From Macrosoma leucophasiata (taxonomy: Eukaryota > Arthropoda > Insecta > Lepidoptera > Hedylidae): 64,000 nt of DNA. A program made the position numbers and the translations under genes. The notes below the pieces were generated by a model that was not told the origin of the DNA, made no database searches, and saw only the letters and a program-made list of their open reading frames with translations. The DNA lies in NCBI GenBank assembly GCA_036365455.1, contig JAWQUS010000009.1, positions 2,510,001 through 2,574,000 of the forward strand, given 5' to 3'. Shown here in pieces: positions 34,041-46,068 of the stretch (position 1 is the first letter of the stretch; every line of letters starts with the position of its first letter).

Positions 34041-34045
34041 AAAAA

Positions 34046-34960
34046 TGTCAGACACGACACTTTACTATTGACTGGATTGAAGACTCACGCCGTATGGCGG
34101 ATAAAGCAGCGCAAGCGAACCAGGGTGACACGCTCTACTGGATGTTCTAATAAAACGCTTTTTCACTGTTCACTATTATTTTCCTTCTGATTTCTTCCTT
34201 AGGTAGTGATCCGAGTATTCCGAGTGCTGTCGACGAACTGTACCGGCCATACAAAAGTGCCCTACTTTTATTCTAAAATCTCAAGGTCATCGAGCTTAAG
34301 AAAACCTCCTGTGATTGGTTGTTGGTTCAAGTAACCAATCACAAGAGATATTTAAATTTCAAGCAAACAAATTTTACTATCTATGATTGGTTGATTCGAA
34401 CAACCAATCAGCTATTAGATCTATTTGGCCAATTAAAATCTCTATGTATCTCAGATCATTACCGAAAGGAAACAACAGACATCAAAAATCTTTATTTTCA
34501 GATAAAATTTACATATTACAGTAATAAAACAAACATAAAACTATTTCAAATGTTAAAAACTATAAAACAAAGTCAAATAAACAAACATGCTATGCTAAAC
34601 TATGAAATTATACACAAAAAACTGTTAAATTAGATAAAACAAAGTAATATTAAACACAAACGAGCTTTAAGTGACACAAAACTATTAATTACACTCTAAA
34701 TTATCACAACTATTACATAACAAAGTCAAAATCTAAAAATAGAAGTTTTACAATACTCTAACGCTATTGGTCACTTAAGCTCTATCTACGTTCCGATAAC
34801 GTATACTATTGTGTACTATGCTATTGACGACTACACAACACGATTGTTATTGGTTGTCTACGCGCTGACAACGTACACTATTGAGGACTGTATGGCCGAT
34901 CACTATCAAAACTGTTTTTTAATCACTAACACTGTACATTATTCATGAGCGTCCTGCACA
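34046..34960 (-). repeat. BEL/Pao 5' LTR
   Basis: 915 bp, matching 27196-28110 throughout as far as I can read. As the element's promoter LTR it should drive transcription leftward, antisense to the TMEM205-like gene. Confidence 0.93.
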
Positions 34961-35281
34961 CTTCCAACATCAAAATATTGACTTAATCAATTGGAGATTG
35001 ATAAACAAAATAACAACAAGGCATCTCGCCACGTTCCTTCAGTCGTAGGTAGCTACATGATGGCAAAAGGTTATTGAACAAAATGGTACATACATACTTT
35101 AGTTAAATTTAAATAAACTATATTAAAAAATGTTTTGAATTATCTTAAAAAATGCGAAGAAACTTTTTCCCCAACCTAATATTTTCAATTGTTCCTCCTC
35201 TACACAAAAACATACCTCAAATCAAAAGGAACGACCCTTAAAACTCACTGTATCTACGGGTATAGCCTCTACTAGACCGTA

Positions 35282-35545
35282 ACATCGTTACTTCACGCTT
35301 ATATTCTCCGGAGGCTCGATAGAAATAAATGTATAAATTCAAACACACAAGTAAACGCTTACGACTCGCCAGTTACGATTTGCCCCATGTATGGCAAGTC
35401 CATTGACATCTCCGGGCTCTTCAGCTATTAAACTTCGATGATGGCTCTGGGAAATTGCCAGACAATTGGAAAATATCATACCTCTCGACCCGGTGATCGA
35501 ACCCAGGATCTCAGCATAGCAATAGTGGCCTGATGCTACTGAGGA
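35282..35545 (-). repeat. tRNA-derived SINE (family S2), degraded
   Basis: Keeps ACTTCACGCTTATATTCTCC, CTTACGACTCGCCAGTTACG and CGACCCGGTGATCGAACCCA, with deletions. Confidence 0.55.
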
Positions 35546-36779
35546 GTAAAGTAAAGAACCATATCAAATCAACACATCATATCAAAATACTATTGAGCAT
35601 TATTTTTTGAAAAGGACACTCCCCAGTGCGTACGACCGCATTACCTAGTTAGTATAAAACTGTTATTACTCTATTGCATTTATAATCTCCACTAGAATAC
35701 GCCATGTGTGGTCAAACAATGCGCAAGCGCCGGTGTCAATTTTCACTGAGCTCGCAATAAATAAAGTGTAAGACGATACTTTTAACAATTGAATAATAAA
35801 AGTATTATGTAAAACACTTGTAAATGAAAACGTGAAATGATGTAATGCGACAAGTGACGTGGCCTCGGAGAATACATGAATTTATTTCGAACGGTACAAA
35901 AGTGTAATTATCCAATCATGTTTTCCCACCGAGAGTTGCGATGCAGTGTACAATTTGTGTTTTTGTGAATGCAATCAGTCTTTTGGGAATGCATATCTTT
36001 TATTTGCGTTCAGTGAGGACTGGTACAAATGACAATATGCAATGAACTTGAAAAGACTTGGAAACAATCACGTTTACAATATATTGGTTCTTGGAACCTT
36101 TTGCATTACTCAGTTTTCACGAAACGCGCCAATTGCAATATGAGTTTATTTTAAGTGAACTAATGATGCGAAGAGAATACGGTTTGTCATTTTCGTCTTC
36201 TCTTTGCATATGTATGTTGTATCAGTTCACAGTATTTATTTCTTCAAGTTTGTGCTAATTTTAATATTTGGAGTAGGTATATAATATTGCTATATTGCCC
36301 AATTTCCTGGCATCTATAAAACATTAAAATGTAGGTAATTCCTTCTATAAACACTGGAACCCCGTTGAAACATTTATAGAATATATTTCTCACAAACCTT
36401 GTAAAAAACATTTCAAAAAATACTTATTTCAAATATTTTGTAATGGGATGTTACCTTTATATTCGGAGCTCAGTTCAGTAATTGCATAAGTATATGTTAT
36501 CAATCCGCTCAGACCTCGAAGCAATGATGGTCAAAACATCGCAATTAGGAATCAAAAAGGTTCTCTTAAGGTCACCTTGGTTAAGGTTATTTAGTAAGCC
36601 TCTATAGATCTTAAGTCATTGGTGATGATAAATTGACTTAACATAATAATAATAAACCAGTTCATACTTATGAAAATAAAATGAGGGAAAGAACAAACCA
36701 AAATTTTACATTTAATAAACGAAGATGGTAGAGTTTTCATACATACGCAGTTTTCAAAATAGAACATGGATATACACAT
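35546..36779. other. Intron sequence, nothing recognised
   Basis: AT-rich, with no supportable exon or repeat. Confidence 0.35.
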
Positions 36780-36955
36780 GATCTTCCGGTCTTCCGGAAG
36801 ACGAAGGCACTACCCCCCCACAAGACGTACCGACGATCTGGTGAAGGTCGCGGGTAATCGCTGGATGAGGGCGGCCTGGGACCGTTTGTTGTAGCAATCT
36901 TTGGGGGCGGCCTTTGCTCAGCAGTGGACGTCTTTTGGCTGAAATAATTATGATG
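36780..36955 (+). repeat. RTE LINE 3' fragment
   Basis: CCGGAAGACGAAGGC, TCTGGTGAAGGTCGCGGGTA, CGCTGGATGAGGGCGGCC, CTCAGCAGTGGACGTCTTTT and a TGATGAT end, matching 14630-14800. Only the terminal part is present and the frame is broken. Confidence 0.7.
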
Positions 36956-38235
36956 ATACACATGATACACAAGTAATATAAAAATTTTGTTTATAGGAAA
37001 TGAAGTTATTTGCATATTATGTCGATTTTCATGAGTCTAAGTAGCTTGCGAATTCACTCATTTCCTATTTTGTTATAAGGTACACGAGCACGTCATCAGT
37101 TTTTCATTAAAGACGTCACCTTAACTAACATTCGCAATAGATGTAGCTGTTACTACCTGTAAACTAACTTATAAAAATAGTGTTGGTATCATGTTTCATT
37201 CTTCCTGCACTCCCGAATTACCTTTGACCTCTGAGATTGGAACATTATAATAATCGGTCTCATAAACTGCACACCAGAAACAAATAGAATCATCTAGCGA
37301 AATGTCCTGGTCCATTATTGAACTGTGAATTATCAAATTCAGCACTTCCTACTATTAACAATCACGGGCTGTGTTTCGCGAATGGTTCCCCATTACGATG
37401 ATGGTCATGTTCCTGGTTCCATTAATTCGACCTCCGCCCGAATGTTGCCATTGACACCGTGTTGCGACGCAGCAGTGCCGTGTCAAGTTTATTACGGGGT
37501 CATTTGCTAATGCAATTCACTAATTATGATTTAACATTCCTTTTGACTTGTATAAAGCGAACTTTACACAAATTTCATGATAAAACTACAGCTAAAAGGA
37601 TTTTTGAAATTGGATTTATATTTTAAAAAAAAAATCCTTGAAATTGCCTTTTGATCCCTCTCTCGCCCTATTGTCTGTTCTGTATCTTGATCCAAGTAAA
37701 TAATCCAGTTTTACAGATTATTGTATCCATGTTTTATGATTTCTAGCATTTATCTCTTAGATTATTACGTTAGTTTATACTGACATGGTTCAGACATTCT
37801 AAATTAGAAGTGACGTCTAATAAATCGGCATTAGAACACAATGGCTTTCATATCTTAGAATTAACGTCTTTGATCCATCCAATCGGTTTGCGGTGAGCTT
37901 ATATTAGATGACTTAGACTTTGTTGGGTAGAGGCTAAATGGAGATGCATTTATGACTAGACATCATATCTGCTTAATAAACCGGCATTAATTGTTTAGCT
38001 TCGAGATCTTAGAGATTATTACTATCGTACCTACTTTGATATGTTTTAGATAGTTTTAGTTTTAAATCTATTTTAGTTACCTATTCGAAGTTTTCATTTG
38101 AAAACGGTTGATTTTATTGAGATTAATCAGGCACTTTTCCAAACTCTTCCAAAACAAAAGAAAACACTTATTCCGAAGATCAAACGCAGCTCAGTAAGAG
38201 TAGTTGCCTAAATAAAAAGTAGCTAATGTGCTACA
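36956..38235. other. Intron sequence, nothing recognised
   Basis: AT-rich; no supportable feature. Confidence 0.35.
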
Positions 38236-38350
38236 GCTATATTATATGCTCTACCTGTGTACAAAATTTCATCGATATTCGTTTAGCCGCTTTAGTATGA
38301 TTGAACAACAAACAAATAAATATCCATACTTTCATTTTTATAATAGTAAT
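38236..38350 (+). repeat. Possible Helitron-like repeat remnant
   Basis: CTGTGTACAAAATTTCATCG and TTAGCCGCTTTAG resemble a common lepidopteran repeat as I remember it. It ends about 75 bp before an exon. Confidence 0.3.
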
Positions 38351-38423
38351 TAGATTAAGATTTGTTGATCTTATTTCGGAAATTCTAAGTTTTATCAAAG
38401 TTAACCAAATATCTCTCTTGCAG

Positions 38424-38587
38424 GTATCGTGCTGTACTTCTCAGTCCCCCGGCATGAGTTCGGCCGGGTGCAGACGGTCCTGTTCCCCACCTACTACGCG
38501 TTCAACGCCCTCGTCAGTCTCCTGGCGCTGCTCGCATACTTCCGCACACAATGCCTCACGCACTTCCAGAATACGTCCTGGATACAG
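38424..38587 (+). CDS. TMEM205: TMEM205-like protein, second visible exon
   Basis: Acceptor TCTCTTGCAG, donor CAG|GTAAGA; phase 1 in, phase 0 out. It encodes IVLYFSVPRHEFGRVQTVLF and then PTYYAFNALVSLLALLAYF (a membrane helix) and RTQCLTHFQNTSWIQ. The PRH.FGRVQ..LFP.YY stretch is the most conserved part of the family. Confidence 0.88.
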
Positions 38588-39782
38588 GTAAGAAGCTAGC
38601 TTATCATAATTCCAAAGTTCTACTCGAGACTGCGATGCGACGCCGCATCGCAGGCGATGCATTCGTGCGAGCTTGCAGAAATTTGCGATGCGATGCGAAT
38701 TCGCAGTTATGGGAGTATAGTAAAACGAGTAGGGTAAAACATATGAGATTAGGAACGTGCAACTATCTCTCTTATCATCGGTTGGTAGTTGCTTACCTAG
38801 TGTTCTGGTGTTTTTTTGAGATAGTGTCCAGTAACCAGTAACGGACCTAAACGTAGACACCACTACACTGTCTATTATAACCTACTGCTAAATTTTACCA
38901 ATACATAAGCTTGTTAAAACTAATTAAGATATTGAATCAAAATTGGGCAGGAATCGAACTTAAATCAGAACTCCATAGATCCGAATCTGTTGCCTGCTGT
39001 TGCATACATTTTGTCAATTTTAAAAAAAATATTTAATTACCATCTATCTTGAAATCATATCTGTATAGAACAAATAAAACTTAATTAAAAATAATTTTAT
39101 CACAGTAATTACTTACGAACTTTTACGGCTATTTAAAGTTTTAAACATTACTTGCAACATAATATTATACGGCGCCAGTATAATATATTGGTGTAATCAC
39201 CTTGCACTTTTCACTTCGATTGATTTCATTGACCTCCATCATTTTTAAGACATACATATTATATTACAGTAACTACGTACCTACGTTCTTTTTGATTAAA
39301 CAGCGAATAACTTACATTTCCTTATATATAGAATATGATTCTAATTTTAATATTTCTTAAATCCTTATAAACATCTCTATCTTTAATATGAAATACTAAA
39401 TCGGTATCGACGTTGAGAAATAATCGTTTGCTAATTTCATCGGATGAGTGCAAATTACCTTCACAGCCTTTATACAAAAAATTGCTGGTCTTTTTTGACA
39501 TTGAACATTTTCACAATTAAGGCCTTTTCAATGCATAGATCTATTGAGTACTAATGTAATATGAATGTAATGAGTGCTAGCACTCTTTTCAAACTCAATT
39601 TGATTGATAATTGCATGTGCAAATTGGATAAGTTTCAAGTCCTATTAGTACTTGATATTCATAAATAATAACTAGAATGAACAAATCTTTGCAAAATAAT
39701 AAATAATTGTAATTTATCAATCTGAAGTATACAGGTACTTGACCTCTAATATCAACTTTTTTTGTTTAGTTTTGACTTTCAA

Positions 39783-40035
39783 TAGTCTAGTAGTAGCAAG
39801 CCACGATTGCTGCGCTGGTGTCCTTAATTCGATCCCTGTTTTGGGAGAGTCAGGCTAAATATTGGATTTTTTCAAAAGTTACCCAGTGCCAACTTCGAAG
39901 TTTAGTTATGTGCCCGGATATGTCAATAGACTCAAACTGATTACATATGACAAATGTAACTGGGGAATAGTGGTGGGTGGCTTTAGTGCGTGCATTTACC
40001 GCATACCTCTTCAGGATTAGGTTACATTTCTGTAT
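39783..40035 (+). repeat. tRNA-derived SINE (family S2), degraded
   Basis: TAGTAGCAAGCCACG..GCGCTGGTGTCC and TTCGATCCCTG (B-box remnant), then GTGCCCGGATATGTCAATAG and CTCTTCAGGATTAGGTTACA in family order. Confidence 0.5.
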
Positions 40036-40441
40036 GATTGGATTGAACAGAATTATGAAGATGTCTGCGCAAATACAAACGAAGCAAATTATAACGACAT
40101 AAGTAACTGATTTTATTTTATAAAAAGTACAATGCTTGTCAGTCTGCTAATTCATGGAAACTTTCAATTCTGTCCTTCACAGAATGTCTTTATGTCTCTA
40201 CCAATACCTACTACAAATTGATTGTGTGTTTATATCCGGTAAAGAAATTTTATGTCCCTTTATCAACGATATGACATATATAAACGGAAATTATTTACAT
40301 TTAAATTAATGTAGGTAATAAATAAGATATTATGTGAGGCAGACAAAAGTTAATTTAATGTTAAAATTTATAAAGTTCATTTTGAAACGTTACTTAAGGT
40401 AGATGGTACCTAACCTTAAATAGCTTTTCATCATCGTCAAA

Positions 40442-40541
40442 TATAACTGGGGAATCGTGGATGTTTGCATGACATGTATGCTTGAATACATGCACGAACC
40501 TACTTCTTACTGCCTGTTAGGATTTACAGTAATGAAGTTAC
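40442..40541 (+). repeat. tRNA-derived SINE (family S2), 3' piece
   Basis: AACTGGGGAATCGTGGATGT, ATGTATGCTTGAATACATGC and GGATTTACAGTAATGAAGTT match only the last third of the family. Confidence 0.5.
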
Positions 40542-40938
40542 AAAAAACTAACCTTGTAAAAAGCCCTGACTTTTTATTGAAATCAATGTGCTCTCAATTA
40601 TTTGAACATTACATGGCCAAATTACGATTGAGATGGCCTTAGTGCAGTATCATCTACAACTCTCCACTGATGAAAGTTTATTGGAATCGTGCTATGTCGT
40701 ACCGATTGATTTGCAACACTTAGGTACGGACTGTTGTCAGACACGAAATTTATGATAATTAATGTGATTATAATACTTTTTTATATGAATTTCAACTTAT
40801 AGTTCAGAATTTAGAAGGAAGCCAATCAGAACCCTTATCTACCTACAAATTCCATTTAAAAACGCCTCAACGAACTGACTTGAACGATAGCCGTAAAATC
40901 TTTGTTTTTATTAATGGTATATTTTCTTGTTGTTGCAG

Positions 40939-41061
40939 CTAGCGTTGTTGCTAACAGTATTCAGTATAGAAGCGTTCGTGCGCCTGCGCCTCGTCAGCCC
41001 CATGCTGCGAGCCAAGCACATCAAAACGCAGATGGAAGAAGCCGCCGGCGGCGGACAAGAA
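40939..41061 (+). CDS. TMEM205: TMEM205-like protein, third visible exon
   Basis: Acceptor TTGTTGCAG, donor GAA|GTGAGT, phase 0 at both ends, 41 codons. It encodes the end of a membrane helix (LALLLTVFSIEAFVRLRLVS) and a basic/acidic loop (PMLRAKHIKTQMEEAAGGGQ) that corresponds to the variable loop before the last conserved block. Confidence 0.85.
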
Positions 41062-41407
41062 GTGAGTATATTTTTAAAGATTTTTATTTAAAAAACATAA
41101 CTGCATGCGTATATTTTCTCTCAGAAAAACCCCATGCATTCGATTCGTTCGTTTTTGAAGTATGTACATTGTGATTGACAAGTCTATGGACATTCAACGA
41201 GTATTTTATCAGACTCCCAATGTTCCACTAATTTCACTCTCTGAAAAAAAATCAAATCTATCACTTGACACACAAGATGCGCTTAATATTCAGGCAAACA
41301 GTCGTGCCAGTCAGACGTTAGTAATAGGACATTTAAATGTATGTACTGAATTAAAATAAATGATACCCTCGTTAACTAAATACAGAAAATTATTTATTTA
41401 ACTAAAC

Positions 41408-41560
41408 TGGTGGAAGAACTCCAGTGACTGAACTCGCGGGCGTAGGCACCGCCGCATTACCTAATAGGTATAATTGCCGCTAAATGGTAGTGTTCGGCAG
41501 TGTTCGAGTTCAGTGAAGTTGTAATCTATGACTCTGTAGATTCCGACACAAAAGCATAGG
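41408..41560 (+). repeat. rep-A, 5' part
   Basis: GGTGGAAGAACTCCAGTGAC through AATTGCCGCTAAATGGTAGT, then degraded; the A-tail half is missing. Confidence 0.6.
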
Positions 41561-41573
41561 TATCAACTTAACC

Positions 41574-41870
41574 TTACTGGTGGTAGAGCTCCAGTGACGG
41601 AGCCCGCGGGCGTAGGCACCACCGCATTACCTAATATACTTCCCGCTAAATGGTAGTGTTGAGCACTATCGTGTTCCGGTCAGGTGGTAATGTACGGCCC
41701 TGTAATTGCCGGTACAGAGGCATAACACCTTAGGCCTCAGGAGTGTTAACGCATTTGCATTTTGACCTTGGTCTTTGTGTGGGTGTCTATAGGCTGCAGT
41801 CATCACTTAACATCAATGTAAACTGTATGCTTGTTTACCAACTTTACCACTTCCATTACATAAAAAAAAA
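41574..41870 (+). repeat. rep-A, full copy
   Basis: ACTGGTGGTAGAGCTCCAGT to ACTTCCATTACATAAAAAAA. It begins 14 bp after the previous piece. Confidence 0.72.
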
Positions 41871-41872
41871 CC

Positions 41873-41990
41873 TCATGAGTGGCAACGCATTTACCTACAT
41901 TGAAATCTCAGATTTTTATGTAGATGTTTATTGGCTACAGTATTCACTTACCATCAATGTGAAGTGTATGCTTGTTTACTAGTTCATAAC
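41873..41990 (+). repeat. rep-A, 3' part
   Basis: CATGAGTGGCAACGCATTTA, ATTGGCTACAGTATTCACTT and ATCAATGTGAAGTGTATGCT: a diverged A-tail half directly after the full copy. Confidence 0.5.
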
Positions 41991-42053
41991 AAAAAGGCAA
42001 TAATATTATTGCGTAAACTGAATGTACTAAATAATATTTCTGTTTTGTTTCAG

Positions 42054-42215
42054 GTTGGTCGTTTAATTCTTGGCGAGCTTGCACACTGTCCGCGCTATCT
42101 CCGTGTCCTGAGAACATTCCGCGCCTATCACTCCTCCATAGCCATGGGCACCATGTTCGCACTCGGATGCTCCTTCTACTCGACAATGATCATCGTTGAT
42201 TCCATGTGCTATTAA
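42054..42215 (+). CDS. TMEM205: TMEM205-like protein, last exon
   Basis: Acceptor TTTGTTTCAG, stop TAA at 42213. It encodes VGRLILGELAHCPRYLRVLR, TFRAYHSSIAMGTMFALGCS (a membrane helix) and FYSTMIIVDSMCY. The R..R..HS.S...N/GT.F.LGC pattern matches the C-terminal block of TMEM205 proteins (human: NFFRYHGLSSLCNLGCVL, from memory). The length is normal for the family. Confidence 0.88.
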   Translation, partial: VGRLILGELAHCPRYLRVLRTFRAYHSSIAMGTMFALGCSFYSTMIIVDSMCY

Positions 42216-42310
42216 ATCATTTAACATAACAACTCGTCTTCCTAACGAGTAAATCAAACTTCTTTGTGATGTGGCTGTATGGAGTTTTCCATGCATTTCT
42301 TATCGAATTT

Positions 42311-42316
42311 AATAAA
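42311..42316 (+). terminator. Candidate poly(A) signal of the TMEM205-like gene
   Basis: AATAAA about 95 bp after the stop. Other AATAAA motifs at 43744 and 44182 could serve a longer 3' UTR. Confidence 0.4.
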
Positions 42317-45139
42317 TATCTCGTCACAAGTTTCTTTAGAGTCGAAACATTTTAAAATGTAGTATTTTACACTTATCAACATTTAAATAATATTACACGC
42401 TAACAAAGTACTTAGCGTTTATTTTTCTTTGCTATCCTATTAAACTTTCTCGATGATATCTGTAGTATGCCTCGAATTAGAAACGCTTTAGTTACTTTTC
42501 ACTTTTTACCTTGCTAGACTAATAATATTGAATAGTTTAGTCGAACAAGGTAGATATAATTCGCTGGAGCGTTAAGGCTCAGGCAAAATTACCAAATTGA
42601 GATTGTTTGAGGGTAAATAATGCAATTAATATACTTTTGTAGTTCCAAATCAGGCTGTGAAGTCTGTATTTTCATAGTATGAGTAAATTGAAGTGCAGAA
42701 TCAAGTGATTTGTTATTATATAAGGCGCTGGTCGCAACGATTATTTAGGAAAATAACATGAATTAATATTGTTTCCAAATTATATAGATTAGATACGTAG
42801 ATTAAGTAGTTTTTAATTATTATTTTTTTGAAATCTGCCAGCTTTTAGTGTTGCAGTTTTAGTTAAAAAAAATAGTAAAATTAGACGCATTTAATTGGGA
42901 ATTTGAATATTAGTGTTTAGAGTTTATTTTAATCTAGCTTTGTGAGTCTACATGCTGCAGGTATTCTTGCCAATGTAATCCGCAATGAACACCGTCGCTA
43001 GGTAACGACCGCAGCGGCTCTTCCTCTTAGCAAGCGCGGTTCTAGACCACGTATAAAGTGGACAGCGGTCGCAAACAAATTTTGGGTGGTCATGCCTTGC
43101 ATAAGTGTGATTTTGTAACTGTTTGTATGAATTTCAACTTGTCTGGTTAAGTCGTGACCGCTTGAACTGTTCTCGCCTCCCGTCTTATGTCCTAGGACCG
43201 CTGCTAGTTCTAAGCTGCTTGATTATGCGCTCGAGTTGACTGCTCTCTAATCCTGCAATACTGCCATAAATGTTAGGATTAATTTAGTTTAAGTTGTTAT
43301 AAATAGAGTCATCCAACGCAATTTTATTCTGAAAGAAAGCAGGAATTACGAGGCTAGCAACTGCAAAATTTATAAAGATCGCCCTTTCATCACAAATTGT
43401 TATTCATTGTAACTCTGTATTTACAGAGCTTTTTATTTAAAAAATTACTTGATTGTTACAGTAAAACCTAGTCAGCAACAAATGGAGTGTCATACAAAAA
43501 TATGTTTGCGCATCATGTCTAAGCGTTTGTTACTGAAACAAATGTTTAAGGTTTTAGATGCATTTGCACAATGTTATCTAGATAAGTATTCCTGTAATCT
43601 TGGTGCAATTGTACATATTTTTATTTTCATTGTGTATTATTAAAAAAAGAAGAACTGTATCTGTTGTTAAGCCCACCGTTAGTGATCTTTGGTGTTCCGA
43701 TCATTTTACAGACCGAGAATTTAAAAAATAACTATGTATTCCTAATAAAATAAACTGCCTTTGCTCATCATATAAAACTCTCTGCACGTAAATTTATTCT
43801 AATCTTGTATATATGTACTCGTACAAGAAGATTAAAAAAAAGGAATGACAAAAGTGCAATATTTTCCTATGTCTCAGAGAGTATCTATTCTTGTAGGCAA
43901 CAATGTCAAAAAAAAACAACTTATCCCTTTATCTATGGATTTAGATAGTAAAACCGACCATCTTAGATTTTCTTGCTTTTGTAAATGTTACAATTTTGCA
44001 GTTTTATTCAAAAATAGGTATATCTACTTAGTAGTTGGTTCCTAATTTTCGTAAAAAGAATCACATACTTCATTGCTTTTTCCATGTTCGTTCTGCCTAC
44101 GTCTATCTTTCACAAACTGACAATCAAGCAGCTTAAATGACATCCGTGGAAGTGATAGTGAAATTTTACAGTTGTATGACTAATAAACTAATTTGTGAAA
44201 TGAGCGAAATATTTTATTTAATAATTAAACTAGTATTATTATATTACTTGATGATCTGAATGTTAAACTAAGATTTTATTATTTATTCGTGAAAGTGAAG
44301 GAAAACGAAATATATTATTTTTAATTCTTTGCCGCGTTCTTTATTTCACGGTCAAACCTATACCCGTCAGACCTATAAGTTTTACCAGAGAATATTTTTT
44401 TTTTTTTTCATTTATTCAAACATACTTAAAACTATTTTACAATTTGAACTACATCAAAGAGACTGAAGAGGTTTGTGCTGATGCAGGTATTCGTTCAACA
44501 TATAAAATTCATAGCAAGTAGGAACAGTATTCCATCTTACCAACGGATACAATATTAAGTAAATGTCTTAATATTAATGTGTTGTTATACAAAACAATGT
44601 AAACAATTAAAATGTATTACACCTAGTCACAATTAGCTTTTGATAAAAGTTGAGGAAAAAAAAAAAAATCTTATCCTGATATCTGAATACAAAAACTCAA
44701 TTAGGTAGGTATCATACACCGATTCAATAATTACAAATAGGTACAATGAGGGTATATTTACAATTACTGACCGAGCGAATTAATGAATGAGCTCGAGGTG
44801 CCGAGCACGGAGCACGGTAACAATAAAAACTGGTTTCAGGCTACATTCCGCAATTCACAGTACAGGGTGTATTGTTACTTAGTGTTTTTTTTTTATATAA
44901 TGCATTAATACTACGTATAGAATGGACACTTTGACGTCCCGCCCGATTTTATCACTCAACCCCTTCCCCTCTTATGGGCGACGGTTGATATTTTGTACGT
45001 GCTACGCACACAGGTGCACGTGTAAATACACGTCGATTGTTGTCTGTGTAATAGAAAACAAATTAAGCGTTTGTATGGAGTTTTGGCAGAGTGTCCGCGG
45101 TGTGGTTTTACCCAACAGTCAATAAACTAAATTACGGGA
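42317..45139. other. Intergenic or 3' UTR sequence
   Basis: No exon is recognised. Probably 3' UTR for the first part. 42950-43110 is somewhat GC-richer. T- and A-runs lie at 44395-44410 and 44655. Confidence 0.35.
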
Positions 45140-45228
45140 GGTATGTAATATGTAAACCGCGGACAGACAGACAGACGGATATAGCGAAACTATGAGGGTT
45201 CCTTGTTTACTACGGAACCTTAAAAACT
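45140..45228 (+). repeat. GGGTTCCGT-type element, right end only
   Basis: AAACCGCGGACAGACAGACA, GCGAAACTATGAGGGTTCCT and TTTACTACGGAACC match the right end of 4750-5156. Confidence 0.55.
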
Positions 45229-45459
45229 AGTGCAAGTACGCCGCGCTGTGCTGGAAATATAATAAATGGCAATCAATCATGAAACTTAAAAAAACGCACA
45301 TAAAATTGGGACAAGGGATGGCTATTCACGGTCTATTACCTATTCACGCCCAAAACAACAAACACGCTACGCGAGGTAGACACGCTCCTCGTGGAAACCA
45401 GTAGTAATTACATAGTCGTATTATAAACAATCTTTAAACATATAATGGAAGGGGATTTC

Positions 45460-45738
45460 GGGGCGGCGGACCGGAGGCAAGGGGAGTAGCCATGTACAGG
45501 CTTTCCCCTCTGTCAAAGCAAAAGCACAACTGTGCCTACACCTGTCGCCTAGTTGTTTAAATGTGTGCGTGAAATTGTTTATGTATTTTGTTAGAGTCAA
45601 GGTGTGAGTTTCATAGTAATAGACGATTTTTGTAGTGTGTGTGTCACACGTAGGTATTTCTCCCCGAAAAAAATTACAAACTGTTTTGCATCGGTAATAA
45701 ACGCTATGGCTACTCCCCTCCGGTCGGCTGGTGGCCCG
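45460..45738. repeat. Palindrome-ended repeat
   Basis: CCGGAGGCAAGGGGAGTAGCCAT (45471-45493) is nearly the inverse of ATGGCTACTCCCCTCCGG (45705-45722). The region is open on the minus strand for 114 codons but resembles no protein I know. Perhaps a MITE. Confidence 0.35.
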
Positions 45739-45827
45739 TGTTGCTCTATGCTTAGTTACATTCAATTTAAGTTATGAAGTACAAAAGATACCCAAACATA
45801 GGTGACATCTATCTGTAATTTTTTACC

Positions 45828-46068
45828 AGTGGTAGAGCTCCAGTATCGGTATCCGAGGACTTAAGCACCACCGCATTACCTACCTGATCGAGTAAGTATG
45901 GTTTTGCTTTTAATAACTTTCACAGAAGCATAACAACTTAAGCTTCAGGAGTGGCAACGCATCTACTTTATGATCCGTTTTTTTTTTGTAGACGCCTATA
46001 GGCTGCAGTTTTCATTTATCGTCAATGTGAACTGCATGCTTGTTTTCCACCATCATAACATAAAAAAT
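45828..46068 (+). repeat. rep-A, degraded copy
   Basis: CCAGTGGTAGAGCTCCAGTA, ACCACCGCATTACCTACCTG, CTTCAGGAGTGGCAACGCAT, AATGTGAACTGCATGCTTGT. Confidence 0.6.

Larger units (their letters stand above)
27196..34960 (-). mobile_element. Intact BEL/Pao LTR retrotransposon
   Basis: 7765 bp, reading right to left: 5' LTR 34960-34046, primer-binding site at about 34040-34021, one gag-pol frame 33989-28125, polypurine tract 28119-28111 and 3' LTR 28110-27196. Each LTR is 915 bp, begins TGTGCAGGAC and ends GTGTCTGACA on the element strand. I found no difference between the two on reading them side by side. The flanking CTTCC is duplicated. No envelope frame is present. It lies antisense in a TMEM205-like intron. 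Identical LTRs and an unbroken frame imply a very recent insertion. Confidence 0.95.
26260..38423 (+). other. TMEM205-like intron with a BEL/Pao insertion
   Basis: A 12-kb intron bounded by GTGAGT and TTGCAG. It contains an RTE-tail trace (about 26344-26375), a 15-bp hairpin (26827-26861), the LTR retrotransposon (27196-34960), a degraded S2 SINE (35282-35545), an RTE 3' fragment (36780-36955) and a repeat remnant just before the next exon. Without the retrotransposon the intron would be about 4.4 kb. Confidence 0.75.
38588..40938 (+). other. TMEM205-like intron
   Basis: It contains a degraded S2 SINE (39783-40035) and an S2 3' piece (40442-40541). Otherwise AT-rich with nothing recognised. 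Confidence 0.7.
41062..42053 (+). other. TMEM205-like intron with three rep-A copies in a row
   Basis: Bounded by GTGAGT and GTTTCAG. Three directly repeated rep-A pieces fill its second half (41408-41560, 41574-41870, 41873-41990). Confidence 0.7.
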
